A stretch of 5,648 nt of DNA from Verrucomicrobiota bacterium (GCA_026397895.1 JAPLTZ010000399.1:1-5648), one strand, 5' to 3'; shown: positions 1 to 5,648, numbered from the stretch's first letter. The notes: generated by a model from the letters alone, not told the origin. Translations and numbers: made by a program.

Positions 1-1
1 C

Positions 2-733
2 ATTGAGCGGAACAAAACAAAGCCCTTTTTTCTGTTCCTCTCGCATTGGGATGTGCATGTGCAGTTCGATGCCGAACAGTCGCGGATTGACAAGTTCCTG
101 AAGAAACCCGCTGTCGCCGGCTATCCCTGCAACGCGGTCTATGCGGCGATGATCGAAGAACTCGATCACAGCGTGGGTCGTGTGCTGGACAAGCTGGACG
201 CGTTGGGTTTGCGCGACAACACGCTGGTGGTTTTCTTTTCGGACAACGGCGGGCAGATCAGCAACGACCAGTATCCCGGCGTCACCGAGGCGAAGATGCC
301 GGTGTTGATGCCCTCCAAGCAGGCCATCTATCGCGGCAACCCGCTGGCCTACATCGCGACCGCGAACACGCCGCTGCGCGGCGAAAAAGGCATGCTCTAC
401 GAAGGTGGCATTCGCGAGCCGCTCATCGTGAGTTGGCCCGGTCGGATCAAGCCGGGCAGCGTGTGCCCGACACCAGTGACCAGCGTGGATTTTTACCCGA
501 CGTTCCTGGAACTGGCGGGTGCGGCAAAACCGGAGAGCCAGGTATTGGACGGCAAATCAATTCTTCCCGAGGTGCTGAACGGCAAAGGCGACCCGGAGCG
601 GGCGATCTATTGGCACTATCCGGTCTATCACCATGACGTTCCCGCAGCCGCAGTGCGGAAAGGGCAGGGGTGTTTTTTCCGAGAAGACGAAAGAACTCCA
701 AACGCTGTTGAAGCAATGGCAAGCAGAAGTTAA
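2..733 (+). CDS. Type I sulfatase, 5'-truncated by the window and damaged at its C-terminus
   Basis: This is the C-terminal two-thirds or so of a formylglycine-dependent sulfatase that would hydrolyse sulfate esters, probably on a polysaccharide. The frame is open from base 2, so the ATG at 53 is internal and the N-terminal half with the catalytic Cys lies outside the window. Visible family motifs, in order, are SHWDVHVQ (where most relatives have something like YYAVHTP), the metal-binding FSDNGG at about 238-253, and TPLRGEKGMLYEGG with the sulfate-contacting Lys. The hydrophobic strand PLIVSWPG and the IYWHYPVYHHDVP block near 607-643 follow. These match gene 3 (2261-3661) closely enough to call the two paralogues. 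After VRKG (653-664) the expected DWKLI...ELYNLKDD block is absent and the frame runs through 23 unrelated residues to a TAA at 731-733. The real C-terminus is in another frame (see 672-812). The family is certain, the substrate unknown, and the product is probably impaired. Confidence 0.88.
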   Translation: MERNKTKPFFLFLSHWDVHVQFDAEQSRIDKFLKKPAVAGYPCNAVYAAMIEELDHSVGRVLDKLDALGLRDNTLVVFFSDNGGQISNDQYPGVTEAKMPVLMPSKQAIYRGNPLAYIATANTPLRGEKGMLYEGGIREPLIVSWPGRIKPGSVCPTPVTSVDFYPTFLELAGAAKPESQVLDGKSILPEVLNGKGDPERAIYWHYPVYHHDVPAAAVRKGQGCFFREDERTPNAVEAMASRS

Positions 734-812
734 GGCGGAGTTCCCGAAACCAAACCCATCCTTTGATGAGAAGCGAAGGCTTGAATGGGGCGAACATCCG
801 AAAACGAAATGA
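672..812 (+). pseudogene. Out-of-frame C-terminal remnant of the first sulfatase
   Basis: Read in the frame starting at 672, this segment encodes a normal-looking sulfatase C-terminus. It contains SEKTKELQTLLKQWQAEV, then a PKPNPSFDEKR block, and ends at TGA 810-812. Gene 3 has the equivalent helix as PEKAAALQQQLHNW. The segment is out of phase with the upstream frame, which ends at 733. Compared with gene 3, about 32 residues are expected between the KG at 659-664 and the Ser codon at 678-680, but only 13 bases remain. A deletion of roughly 80-90 bases, not a multiple of three, explains both the missing block and the phase change. A run of six T lies at the junction (673-678). The ancestral stop at 812 would have been 27 bases from the next gene's ATG. 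An assembly or sequencing error could produce the same picture. Confidence 0.75.
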
Positions 813-822
813 CGTGACAACA

Positions 823-843
823 ATGCAAGACATTAACAAATGA
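823..843 (+). other. Six-codon leader ORF overlapping the start of the second sulfatase
   Basis: ATG at 823-825 opens a frame encoding MQDINK that stops at TGA 841-843. The stop overlaps the ATG of the next gene as ATGA, the same junction geometry as at 2261-2264 and 3658-3661. No Shine-Dalgarno sequence is visible before 823 or 840. The ORF could help re-initiation at 840 now that gene 1 terminates early, but so short an ORF easily arises by chance, and there is no evidence that it is translated. Confidence 0.25.
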
Positions 844-2264
844 AAAATACAACGACCATTAAACAAACCCGCGCATCCCTCGTCGCCCTGCTGCTGATTT
901 CGCTGGCGGTGCTGCAAGCTGCCGAGACGGCTAAGCCCACTGGCCGTCCGAACATCATTTTCATCCTCGCCGATGATGTCTCCGCCCGCGACCTTTCCTG
1001 CTACGGCGGCCCGGTCAAAATGCCGGTGCTCGACCGGTTGGCCAAACAAGGCGTCCAGTTCAACAATGCCTGGGCCGCGCCGTTGTGCGGCCCGACCCGC
1101 GCCATCCTGCACACCGGCAAATATCCCCACCATCAGGGCTACTACGAAAACACCGTGTTGCCGCGCGTTCCGTTCTTCGACGATCCCCGCCACCTGCCGT
1201 TGTTGCGCATGGCGAAAACGGCGGACTACGCGACCGGCATGTTCGGCAAGATGCATTTCGGCGACGATGCGGGAAAATACGGCGCGGACTTTCATTGCGT
1301 TTACCGCTATTGGAAAGGCTACGATGGCCCCAGCCATTCGCCGACCGGCACTCGTGACGGCATGTATGGCGTCTCGTGGTATTGGCATCCCGGCCTGATC
1401 CTCAACGGCGGTGGCCTCCCCACCAAGCCGGACGACTTCGGCCCGGACCTCGAACTTTGGCAACTGCTCGCCTTTGTCGAGGTCAACACAAACCGCCCCT
1501 TCATCGCCTACTGGCCCTGCAACCTGCCGCACATGGAAAGAACTCCCGCGACCGGTTACAAATCGTTTTCATACACCGCCGTGCCGGAACTGGACGCCAC
1601 CGGAAATAAAACCGGACGAAAACGCGCCGGCTCACTGCAATCCAATCTGGGATATTTTGATTTCCTCATCGGCCAGCTTCAGCACCGGTTGCAACAACTC
1701 GGCCTCGCGGAGAACACCATCATTTTCTTCGCCGCCGACAACGGAACGGCCAACGGCGACAAAGGCAGCTACGAGCGCGACTCCGCCCTCCGCGTGCCGT
1801 TTGTCGTTTCCGGCGGCCCCGTGAAACCGCACGGCTTGAGCGACTCCCTCGTGGACTTCACCGACATCTGGCCGACCGTGGCCGATCTCGCGGGCTACAC
1901 GGGTGCCATGAATACCGACGGTCACAGCTTCGCGCCCTACCTGCTCGGCCAACCCTTCACCCCGCGCGCGACCATCCAGATGGCGATGAACAACGCCCGC
2001 TGGCTGCGCGACCAAGACTGGCTGCTCGACGGGCATGGACGTTTCTTCGATTTGCGCGGCGCAACGAAGCAAGCCGGTTACAAAGACGTTTCCAAATCCT
2101 CCGCCCCCGAAGTCATGGCGGCGCGCCAGCGGTTCGAGCAACTCCTCAAGGAAATTCCCCTGCCCGATGAAAAAGACCCGCTCACCAAGAACGCCTGGAA
2201 AAAATTCCGTGCCACAACAAAAGGCAAACCCGTGAATGTCTTCAAACCCGATTACTTGAAATGA
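840..2264 (+). CDS. Secreted type I sulfatase (formylglycine-dependent), intact
   Basis: The 474-residue product has the normal length for a one-domain sulfatase and should cleave sulfate esters outside the cytoplasm. Residues 1-28 form a signal peptide: Lys/Arg-containing n-region, hydrophobic core VALLLISLAVL, then AxA-like LQAAE. The domain begins with RPNIIFILADD (Asp45, Asp46 bind Ca2+). The maturation motif is PLCGPTR, with Cys83 to be oxidised to formylglycine and Arg87, followed by HTGKYP. FGKMHFG (Lys137, His139) replaces the usual GKWHLG. NLPHMERTP supplies His231, FFAADNG supplies Asp300 and Asn301, and Lys308 precedes the RVPFVVSGG strand. All expected active-site residues are present. 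The C-terminal subdomain (about 380-440) has the NARWLRDQDWLLDGHGRFFDL strand block broken only by normal variation. The ATG at 840 was chosen because it gives a complete signal peptide; no Shine-Dalgarno site is visible. It overlaps gene 3 by four bases. Substrate is not deducible. Confidence 0.93.
   Translation: MKNTTTIKQTRASLVALLLISLAVLQAAETAKPTGRPNIIFILADDVSARDLSCYGGPVKMPVLDRLAKQGVQFNNAWAAPLCGPTRAILHTGKYPHHQGYYENTVLPRVPFFDDPRHLPLLRMAKTADYATGMFGKMHFGDDAGKYGADFHCVYRYWKGYDGPSHSPTGTRDGMYGVSWYWHPGLILNGGGLPTKPDDFGPDLELWQLLAFVEVNTNRPFIAYWPCNLPHMERTPATGYKSFSYTAVPELDATGNKTGRKRAGSLQSNLGYFDFLIGQLQHRLQQLGLAENTIIFFAADNGTANGDKGSYERDSALRVPFVVSGGPVKPHGLSDSLVDFTDIWPTVADLAGYTGAMNTDGHSFAPYLLGQPFTPRATIQMAMNNARWLRDQDWLLDGHGRFFDLRGATKQAGYKDVSKSSAPEVMAARQRFEQLLKEIPLPDEKDPLTKNAWKKFRATTKGKPVNVFKPDYLK
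2261..2264 (+). promoter_or_regulatory. ATGA stop-start overlap (translational coupling)
   Basis: ATG 2261-2263 of gene 3 overlaps TGA 2262-2264 of gene 2. Such four-base overlaps typically allow terminating ribosomes to re-initiate, so the two sulfatases are probably made from one message in linked amounts. No clear GGAGG-like site lies upstream. Confidence 0.7.
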
Positions 2265-3661
2265 AACCAACCCGATTGATCTGGCCCGTCCTGATTCTTG
2301 GCGCGTGCCTGACGCTGACCACACTGTCCGCCGCCGAGCCGGCCCAACCCGCGCGCAAACCCAACATCGTCTTCTTCCTCATTGACGACATGGGCTGGCG
2401 CGACCTCGGCTGTTGCAGCAGCACCTTCTACCAGACCCCCAACATTGACCGGCTCGCCGCCGGCGCGATGCGCTTCACCGATGCCTACGCCGCTGCCGCG
2501 CTCTGCTCTCCCACACGTGCGAGCCTGCTGGCCGGAAAATATCCCGCGCGCCTCCATTTCACGCACATCGTGGGTGGGGAAAAGGCATCACCCAGCCGCA
2601 AGCTCAAGACCGCCGACTGGATTCAAAACCTGCCGCTCGCGGAAGTCACCTTCGCCGAAGCGCTCAAAGAAGGCGGCTACGCCACCGGCCATTTCGGCAA
2701 ATGGCACGTCGGCGGCCCGGGCTTCACGCCGGACCAACAAGGCTTCGATGTCACCGTGGAGGCCACCCCCGCGAAAGACCATCAAGACAAGAACGTGACC
2801 CAGCTCACCGATGCCGCCATCGCGTTCATGCGCGCGCACGCGAAAGAACCCTTCCTCGCCTACGTCTGCCATCACACCGTCCACGTGCCCTACGAAGCCG
2901 ACGAAGAATTGACCGAAACCTATCGCAAGAAAGCGCCGCGCACCGGCCAGAACCATCCCAAAATGGCCGCCATGATCGAGACCCTCGACCAATCCGTCCG
3001 CCGCGTGCTGCAAACGCTCGATGAACTCGGCCTCGCCGAAAACACCGTCGTCATCTTCACGTCCGATAACGGCGGCCTGCGGCATGTTAAGGAAGGCACG
3101 CAATCCGTCACCGCCACCGACAATTCCCCCGCGCGCGGCGGCAAAGCCATGCTCTACGAAGGCGGCACCCGCGTGCCCCTCATCATCAAGTGGCCCGGCG
3201 TCACCCGGCCCGGCAGCACCTCCACCGTGCCCGTCATCAGCATGGACCTCTATCCGACGTTGCTCGACATGGCCGGCCTGCCGCCCCGGCCCGCGCAGCA
3301 TCTGGATGGCCTGAGCCTCGCGCCGTTGCTCCACGGCGGCGACACGCTCAACCGCGCAGCCCTGTTCTGGCATTTCCCGCACTATCATTCCAATGTGGCA
3401 ACCCCGATGGGTTCGCTGCGCGCCGGCGATTGGAAACTCATCGAGTTCTTCGAGGACAACCGCGTGGAACTCTACAACCTCAAGGACGACTTCAGCGAAA
3501 AGCGCAATCTCGCAACCGAGTTGCCGGAGAAGGCGGCCGCACTCCAGCAGCAGCTCCACAACTGGCGCGCAAGTGTGGGCGCACTGATGCCCACCGCCAA
3601 TTCAGACCGCGCAGCGATTATGGATGTGAAAGCCAAACCGCAGAAAGGGAAAAGCAAATGA
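2261..3661 (+). CDS. Secreted arylsulfatase-type sulfatase, intact
   Basis: This 466-residue type I sulfatase keeps every family landmark. KPNIVFFLIDDMGW gives Asp42 and Asp43. ALCSPTRASLLAG fits the PROSITE sulfatase signature 1, with Cys82 as the formylglycine precursor and Arg86. GYATGHFGKWHVGG gives Lys147 and His149, HTVHVP gives His208, FTSDNGG gives Asp269 and Asn270, and ARGGKAMLYEGGTRVP gives Lys295. The C-terminal subdomain contains FWHFPHYHSN, then GDWKLIEFFEDN and ELYNLKDD, followed by a helical tail and a Lys-rich end. These blocks resemble the arylsulfatase A / N-acetylgalactosamine-6-sulfatase-like group, and the gene is a paralogue of gene 1. Residues 1-25 are an export signal. 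LGAC at 13-16 could be a lipobox, making it a lipoprotein on Cys16, or a signal peptidase I site near LSAA (22-25) could be used instead. It is linked by ATGA overlaps to both neighbours. The exact substrate is unknown. Confidence 0.94.
   Translation: MKPTRLIWPVLILGACLTLTTLSAAEPAQPARKPNIVFFLIDDMGWRDLGCCSSTFYQTPNIDRLAAGAMRFTDAYAAAALCSPTRASLLAGKYPARLHFTHIVGGEKASPSRKLKTADWIQNLPLAEVTFAEALKEGGYATGHFGKWHVGGPGFTPDQQGFDVTVEATPAKDHQDKNVTQLTDAAIAFMRAHAKEPFLAYVCHHTVHVPYEADEELTETYRKKAPRTGQNHPKMAAMIETLDQSVRRVLQTLDELGLAENTVVIFTSDNGGLRHVKEGTQSVTATDNSPARGGKAMLYEGGTRVPLIIKWPGVTRPGSTSTVPVISMDLYPTLLDMAGLPPRPAQHLDGLSLAPLLHGGDTLNRAALFWHFPHYHSNVATPMGSLRAGDWKLIEFFEDNRVELYNLKDDFSEKRNLATELPEKAAALQQQLHNWRASVGALMPTANSDRAAIMDVKAKPQKGKSK
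3658..3661 (+). promoter_or_regulatory. ATGA stop-start overlap between the third and fourth sulfatases
   Basis: TGA 3659-3661 of gene 3 overlaps ATG 3658-3660 of gene 4. A second ATG follows in frame at 3661. The preceding bases GAAAGGGAAAAGC contain a weak purine-rich Shine-Dalgarno-like stretch. The overlap supports 3658 as the start and a single coupled operon. Confidence 0.7.
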
Positions 3662-5265
3662 TGGTCAAGGCTTCGGACGTGATGATCGCACAACTGATTT
3701 TCGCCGTCATGCTGTTAATGCCGCTGACGGCTCTCTCGGCTGCCAGTGCGCCGAAACCTCCCAGCGTCCTGTTCATCGCCATTGACGACCTGAACGACTG
3801 GGTGGGCTGTCTGGGCGGTCATCCGCAGGCGCAGACGCCGAACATGGATCGGTTGGCCGCGCGGGGCACGTTGTTCAGCAACGCCCATTGACAGGCTCCG
3901 ATCTGCAATCCGTCGCGTGCCAGTCTGCTCACCGGCTTGCGCCCGTCCACGCTGGGCATTTACGGCCTCGCGCCCGGCATTCGCAACACGCCGGTCGCGA
4001 AGGACTGTGTCACGCTCCCACAGTATTTTGCCCGGCAAGGCTACTTCACCGCCGCGTTTGGAAAAATATTCCATGACGGCTCAATCCCCAAAAATCTGCA
4101 GACGAATGAATTCAACGTCTGGGGGCCGGCGCCGGGCATGCCGATGCCCAAAGCGAAATTGGTTCAGACACCAGCCACCATGTGGATGATGGACTGGGGC
4201 GCTTTTCCCGCCGATGACCGGGAGCAGCCGGATTGGAAAACCGCCGATAACGCCATCGCCCAGTTGCAGGCGCGACCATTGGACAAGCCGTTTTTTCTCG
4301 CGGTCGGATTCCGGCTGCCTCATGTGCCGTGCTTCGCCTCGCAGAAATGGTTCGATCTGTTTCCGGAAAATCAAACCGTTCTGCCGCCGGTGAAGGGCCA
4401 TGACTTTGAGCGGGACGGCGTGCCGTTCTTCTCCTGGTATTTGCACTGGCAAGTGCCCGAACCGCGGCTCTCCTGGCTGCAACAGGCAAACCAATGGCGT
4501 CCGCTCGTGCGTTCCTATCTTGCCAGCACCACATTCATGGACAGCCAGATTGGCCGGGTGTTGGACGCGCTCGATGCCAGCGGCGAGGCGACGAATACCG
4601 TCGTCGTGCTATGGTCCGACAACGGCTGGCATCTCGGCGAAAAGGATATGACGGGCAAGTGCAGTCTCTGGGAACGTTCCACGCATGTCCCATTGATTTT
4701 CGCCGGGCCGGGTGTGGCGCGGGCGGCGAAATGCACTCAACCTATCGAGTTGCTGGACATTTACCCCACACTGGTCGAACTCTGCTGCCTTCCGTGCCGG
4801 TCTGGCCTCGAAGGGCACAGCCTTGTCCGGCAACTGAAGAATGCAGAAGCCCAACGTCCTTGGCCTGCCATTACGACGCACAACGTCGGCAATCATGCCG
4901 TGCGCACCGATCGCTGGCACTATATCCGCTATGCGAACGGCGCGGAGGAACTTTACGACATGCAGGCCGACCCGAACGAATGGACCAACCTCGCCGCCGC
5001 GCCGAAAAACATGAAGCTAATTCGCGACCTCGCCAAATGGTTGCCCCAAGTGAATCTGCCGCCCGCACCGGGCAGCACCGAACGTGTCCTCGTCCGGCAA
5101 AATGGCGTCTGGCTCTGGGAAGGTAAGCCCATCAAAATGGAAGAGCTTGAACAATGCGAACGCTCGTTTCTGCTGGGAAGCTCCTCATGTCAAAGACGTC
5201 AAAGACGGCTGTCGCGAGGTCGGAATTGTCGGCTGCGTTTCAAAATCCCTGGGATCGAATTCTAA
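3658..5265 (+). CDS. Iduronate-2-sulfatase-like secreted sulfatase, interrupted by an in-frame TGA
   Basis: Read as one 535-codon frame, this is a type I sulfatase of the iduronate-2-sulfatase-like group (S1_7-like in SulfAtlas terms, from motif memory), common in planctomycete and verrucomicrobial genomes. Residues 1-31 are a signal peptide with core IFAVMLLMPLTALSA. Then come SVLFIAIDDLNDW (Asp43, Asp44), TPNMDRLAARG, and SNAH followed by TGA at codon 78. QAPICNPSRASLLTG (Cys83, Arg87) follows in the same frame. AAFGKIFHDG gives Lys136 and His139, VGFRLPHVP gives His222, LWSDNGWHLGEKD gives Asp322 and Asn323, and the C-terminal subdomain includes ELYDMQADPNEWTNLA and LWEGKPIK. The rest of the frame is intact, so the lesion is either recent, a base error or recoded. 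If the TGA terminates, only a 77-residue fragment is made. Any product started later (TTG 3937, first ATG 4138) would lack Cys83 and a signal peptide. The last 36 residues, after EELEQ, are an unusual Arg-rich tail. Confidence 0.85.
3889..3891 (+). other. In-frame TGA at a position expected to be Cys
   Basis: TGA follows codons for SNAH and precedes QAPICNPSR, all in one frame. From memory, relatives in this subfamily usually read NAHCQAP here, so TGC to TGA is a single-base change. The next base is C, giving the UGAC context, a weak terminator also found at the E. coli fdhF selenocysteine codon and the prfB frameshift site. Genes 2 and 3 end in TGA, which argues against general reassignment of UGA. 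Nonsense mutation or base error is the simplest explanation; selenocysteine is possible but unsupported. Confidence 0.8.
5155..5265 (+). other. Atypical Arg-rich C-terminal extension of the fourth sulfatase
   Basis: Relatives of this sulfatase usually finish shortly after a GKPIKxEEL-like motif, which here ends at about 5154. The frame then continues for 36 residues rich in Arg, Ser and Cys, including CQRRQRRLSRGRN, to a stop at 5263-5265. The codon at 5155 is TGC, one base from TGA, so loss of an original stop is plausible. The tail lies partly antisense to the convergent HTH gene and shows no recognisable domain, which fits read-through into intergenic DNA. Confidence 0.5.
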
Positions 5266-5439
5266 AATGGTTGCCAGAACCTTCATTTGGTGAGTATCAG
5301 GCTGCCGAAAACCGCTTTCCCAAGAGCAAACCAAGGATGCTGCAATACCCATTTTCGCCGCGATATGGCCGGGCGTGAGGTTTTTCTCTAGCCGTTTCAT
5401 TTTAAGCCAATCACCAGCGGTCTTTACATTGAAAATCAA
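5185..5439 (-). CDS. Small XRE/Cro-type helix-turn-helix protein
   Basis: The minus strand encodes about 84 residues with a convincing XRE fold pattern: TAGDWLKMKRLEKNL (helix 1), TPGHIAAKMGI (helix 2), AASLVCSWESG (recognition helix 3), RQPDTHQMKVLATILEFD (helices 4-5). The W-E-x-G-x-x-x-P spacing is typical of this superfamily. The role is DNA binding, probably as a small regulator; its target is unknown. The start is uncertain. TTG at 5437-5439 is the only common start codon before an in-frame stop at 5482-5484 that keeps helix 1, while the in-frame ATG at KMK would cut helix 1. The gene could thus be an N-terminally clipped fragment. The last 20 or so residues, rich in Pro, Ser and Thr, look unstructured and are antisense to the tail of gene 4 (5185-5265). 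It converges on the sulfatase operon. Similar proteins are familiar from soil Verrucomicrobia. Confidence 0.7.
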   Translation of the reverse strand: MIFNVKTAGDWLKMKRLEKNLTPGHIAAKMGIAASLVCSWESGFRQPDTHQMKVLATILEFDPRDFETQPTIPTSRQPSLTSLT

Positions 5440-5520
5440 GACTTTAGACTGCCTTTTGCAACCTACAATTACCTGGATAATCTACTTGAATTTGGCGACC
5501 TGTAATATCCAACAGTGCTA
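5440..5520. other. AT-richer intergenic stretch upstream of the HTH gene
   Basis: This 81-base stretch is about 40% G+C by hand count, clearly lower than the sulfatase genes. It lies where the promoter and ribosome-binding region of the minus-strand HTH gene should be. I could not find a -10/-35 pair with convincing spacing on the minus strand, and GGCAG about 8 bases before the TTG start is only a weak ribosome-site candidate. No plus-strand gene is visible. Confidence 0.4.
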
Positions 5521-5545
5521 CTCTCCCCCGCTGCGCGGCGGAGAG
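5521..5545. repeat. REP-like hairpin
   Basis: CTCTCC (5521-5526) pairs with GGAGAG (5540-5545). After a C-C mismatch, CCGC (5528-5531) pairs with GCGG (5535-5538) around the loop TGC. No T-run follows on either strand, so it is not a typical intrinsic terminator. Pyrimidine-rich arms with a GC core resemble dispersed extragenic palindromes seen in many GC-rich genomes. Confidence 0.65.
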
Positions 5546-5639
5546 GGAGAAACGCTCGCCGCCGTTTTGAAATTCCGTTGCGGAATGGATTACCGTGGCT
5601 CTCACCAACCCAAACCGCGTCGCGGCTGTCTCCCTCTCC
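5540..5639. repeat. 11-bp inverted repeat pair bounding a palindrome cluster
   Basis: GGAGAGGGAGA at 5540-5550 is the exact reverse complement of TCTCCCTCTCC at 5629-5639. Between them are two further small perfect hairpins: ATTCCG-TTG-CGGAAT (5572-5586) and CCGCG-T-CGCGG (5615-5625). The final CTCCCCGGGGG at 5636-5646 begins another GC palindrome cut by the window edge. Together they suggest a cluster of REP-type elements and no protein-coding gene. Confidence 0.6.
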
Positions 5640-5648
5640 CCGGGGGAC

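Noticed and set aside
447..1532. Long minus-strand open frame (361 codons) opposite genes 1 and 2
   Set aside because: It lies antisense to clear sulfatase motifs, has no recognisable domain, and spans the junction of two real genes; long antisense frames are expected in GC-rich coding DNA.
1632..2324. Minus-strand open frame (230 codons) opposite gene 2
   Set aside because: It covers the gene 2/3 junction in antisense and shows no family motif.
2588..3559. Minus-strand open frame (323 codons) opposite gene 3
   Set aside because: It is Gly/Ala/His-rich shadow translation with no domain or start signal, and gene 3 on the other strand matches the sulfatase family throughout.
3190..3657. Upstream open extension of the gene 4 frame inside gene 3
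   Set aside because: It is an Arg/Pro-rich out-of-frame reading of gene 3; the signal peptide and the ATGA overlap place the true start at 3658.
3889..3891. Genome-wide reassignment of UGA as a sense codon
   Set aside because: Genes 2 and 3 and the gene 1 remnant all end with TGA at family-appropriate places, so UGA works as a stop here.
5154..5378. Plus-strand open frames of 69 and 74 codons after gene 4
   Set aside because: They overlap the gene 4 tail and the minus-strand HTH gene, and their translations show no recognisable pattern, whereas the minus strand has a clear HTH fold.
5521..5550. Intrinsic transcription terminator for the sulfatase operon
   Set aside because: The hairpin has no T-run on either strand and lies more than 250 bases beyond gene 4, on the far side of the convergent gene.
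5521..5648. CRISPR array
   Set aside because: The repeats are different palindromes at irregular spacing; there are no regularly spaced direct repeats with unique spacers.

Overview
The window is almost filled by four tandem plus-strand genes of the alkaline-phosphatase-like (type I, formylglycine) sulfatase superfamily. After them come a small convergent helix-turn-helix gene on the minus strand and a palindrome-rich intergenic tail. Runs of secreted sulfatases, GC-rich codons, little sign of Shine-Dalgarno sites and a soil-Verrucomicrobia-like HTH protein suggest a PVC-superphylum bacterium. I favour Verrucomicrobiota (Pedosphaera-like) over Planctomycetota, but this is an inference from style, with no marker gene.

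Layout: (1) 2-733 is the C-terminal part of a sulfatase whose start lies outside the window. Its last segment is damaged: about 30 codons are missing, and the true C-terminus continues in another frame to 812. (2) 840-2264 is an intact secreted sulfatase with a Cys-type active site. (3) 2261-3661 is an intact sulfatase overlapping the previous gene by ATGA; it belongs to the same broad subfamily as gene 1. (4) 3658-5265 is an iduronate-2-sulfatase-like gene that overlaps gene 3 by ATGA. It is interrupted by an in-frame TGA at 3889-3891, where relatives are expected to have Cys, five codons before the catalytic Cys; it also carries an Arg-rich C-terminal tail. (5) 5185-5439 on the minus strand is an XRE-like DNA-binding protein, convergent with and antisense to the gene 4 tail. 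(6) 5440-5648 is an AT-richer stretch followed by REP-like palindromes.

The four sulfatases look like one translationally coupled operon for desulfating a sulfated polysaccharide in the periplasm or outside the cell. No glycoside hydrolase, transporter or formylglycine-generating enzyme is visible here. The two middle genes look functional, while the outer two show lesions, so the array may be decaying or the assembly may contain errors. The observation most worth testing is whether the TGA in gene 4 is a nonsense mutation, a base error or a recoded (selenocysteine or readthrough) codon. I found no convincing evidence for a new biological system.
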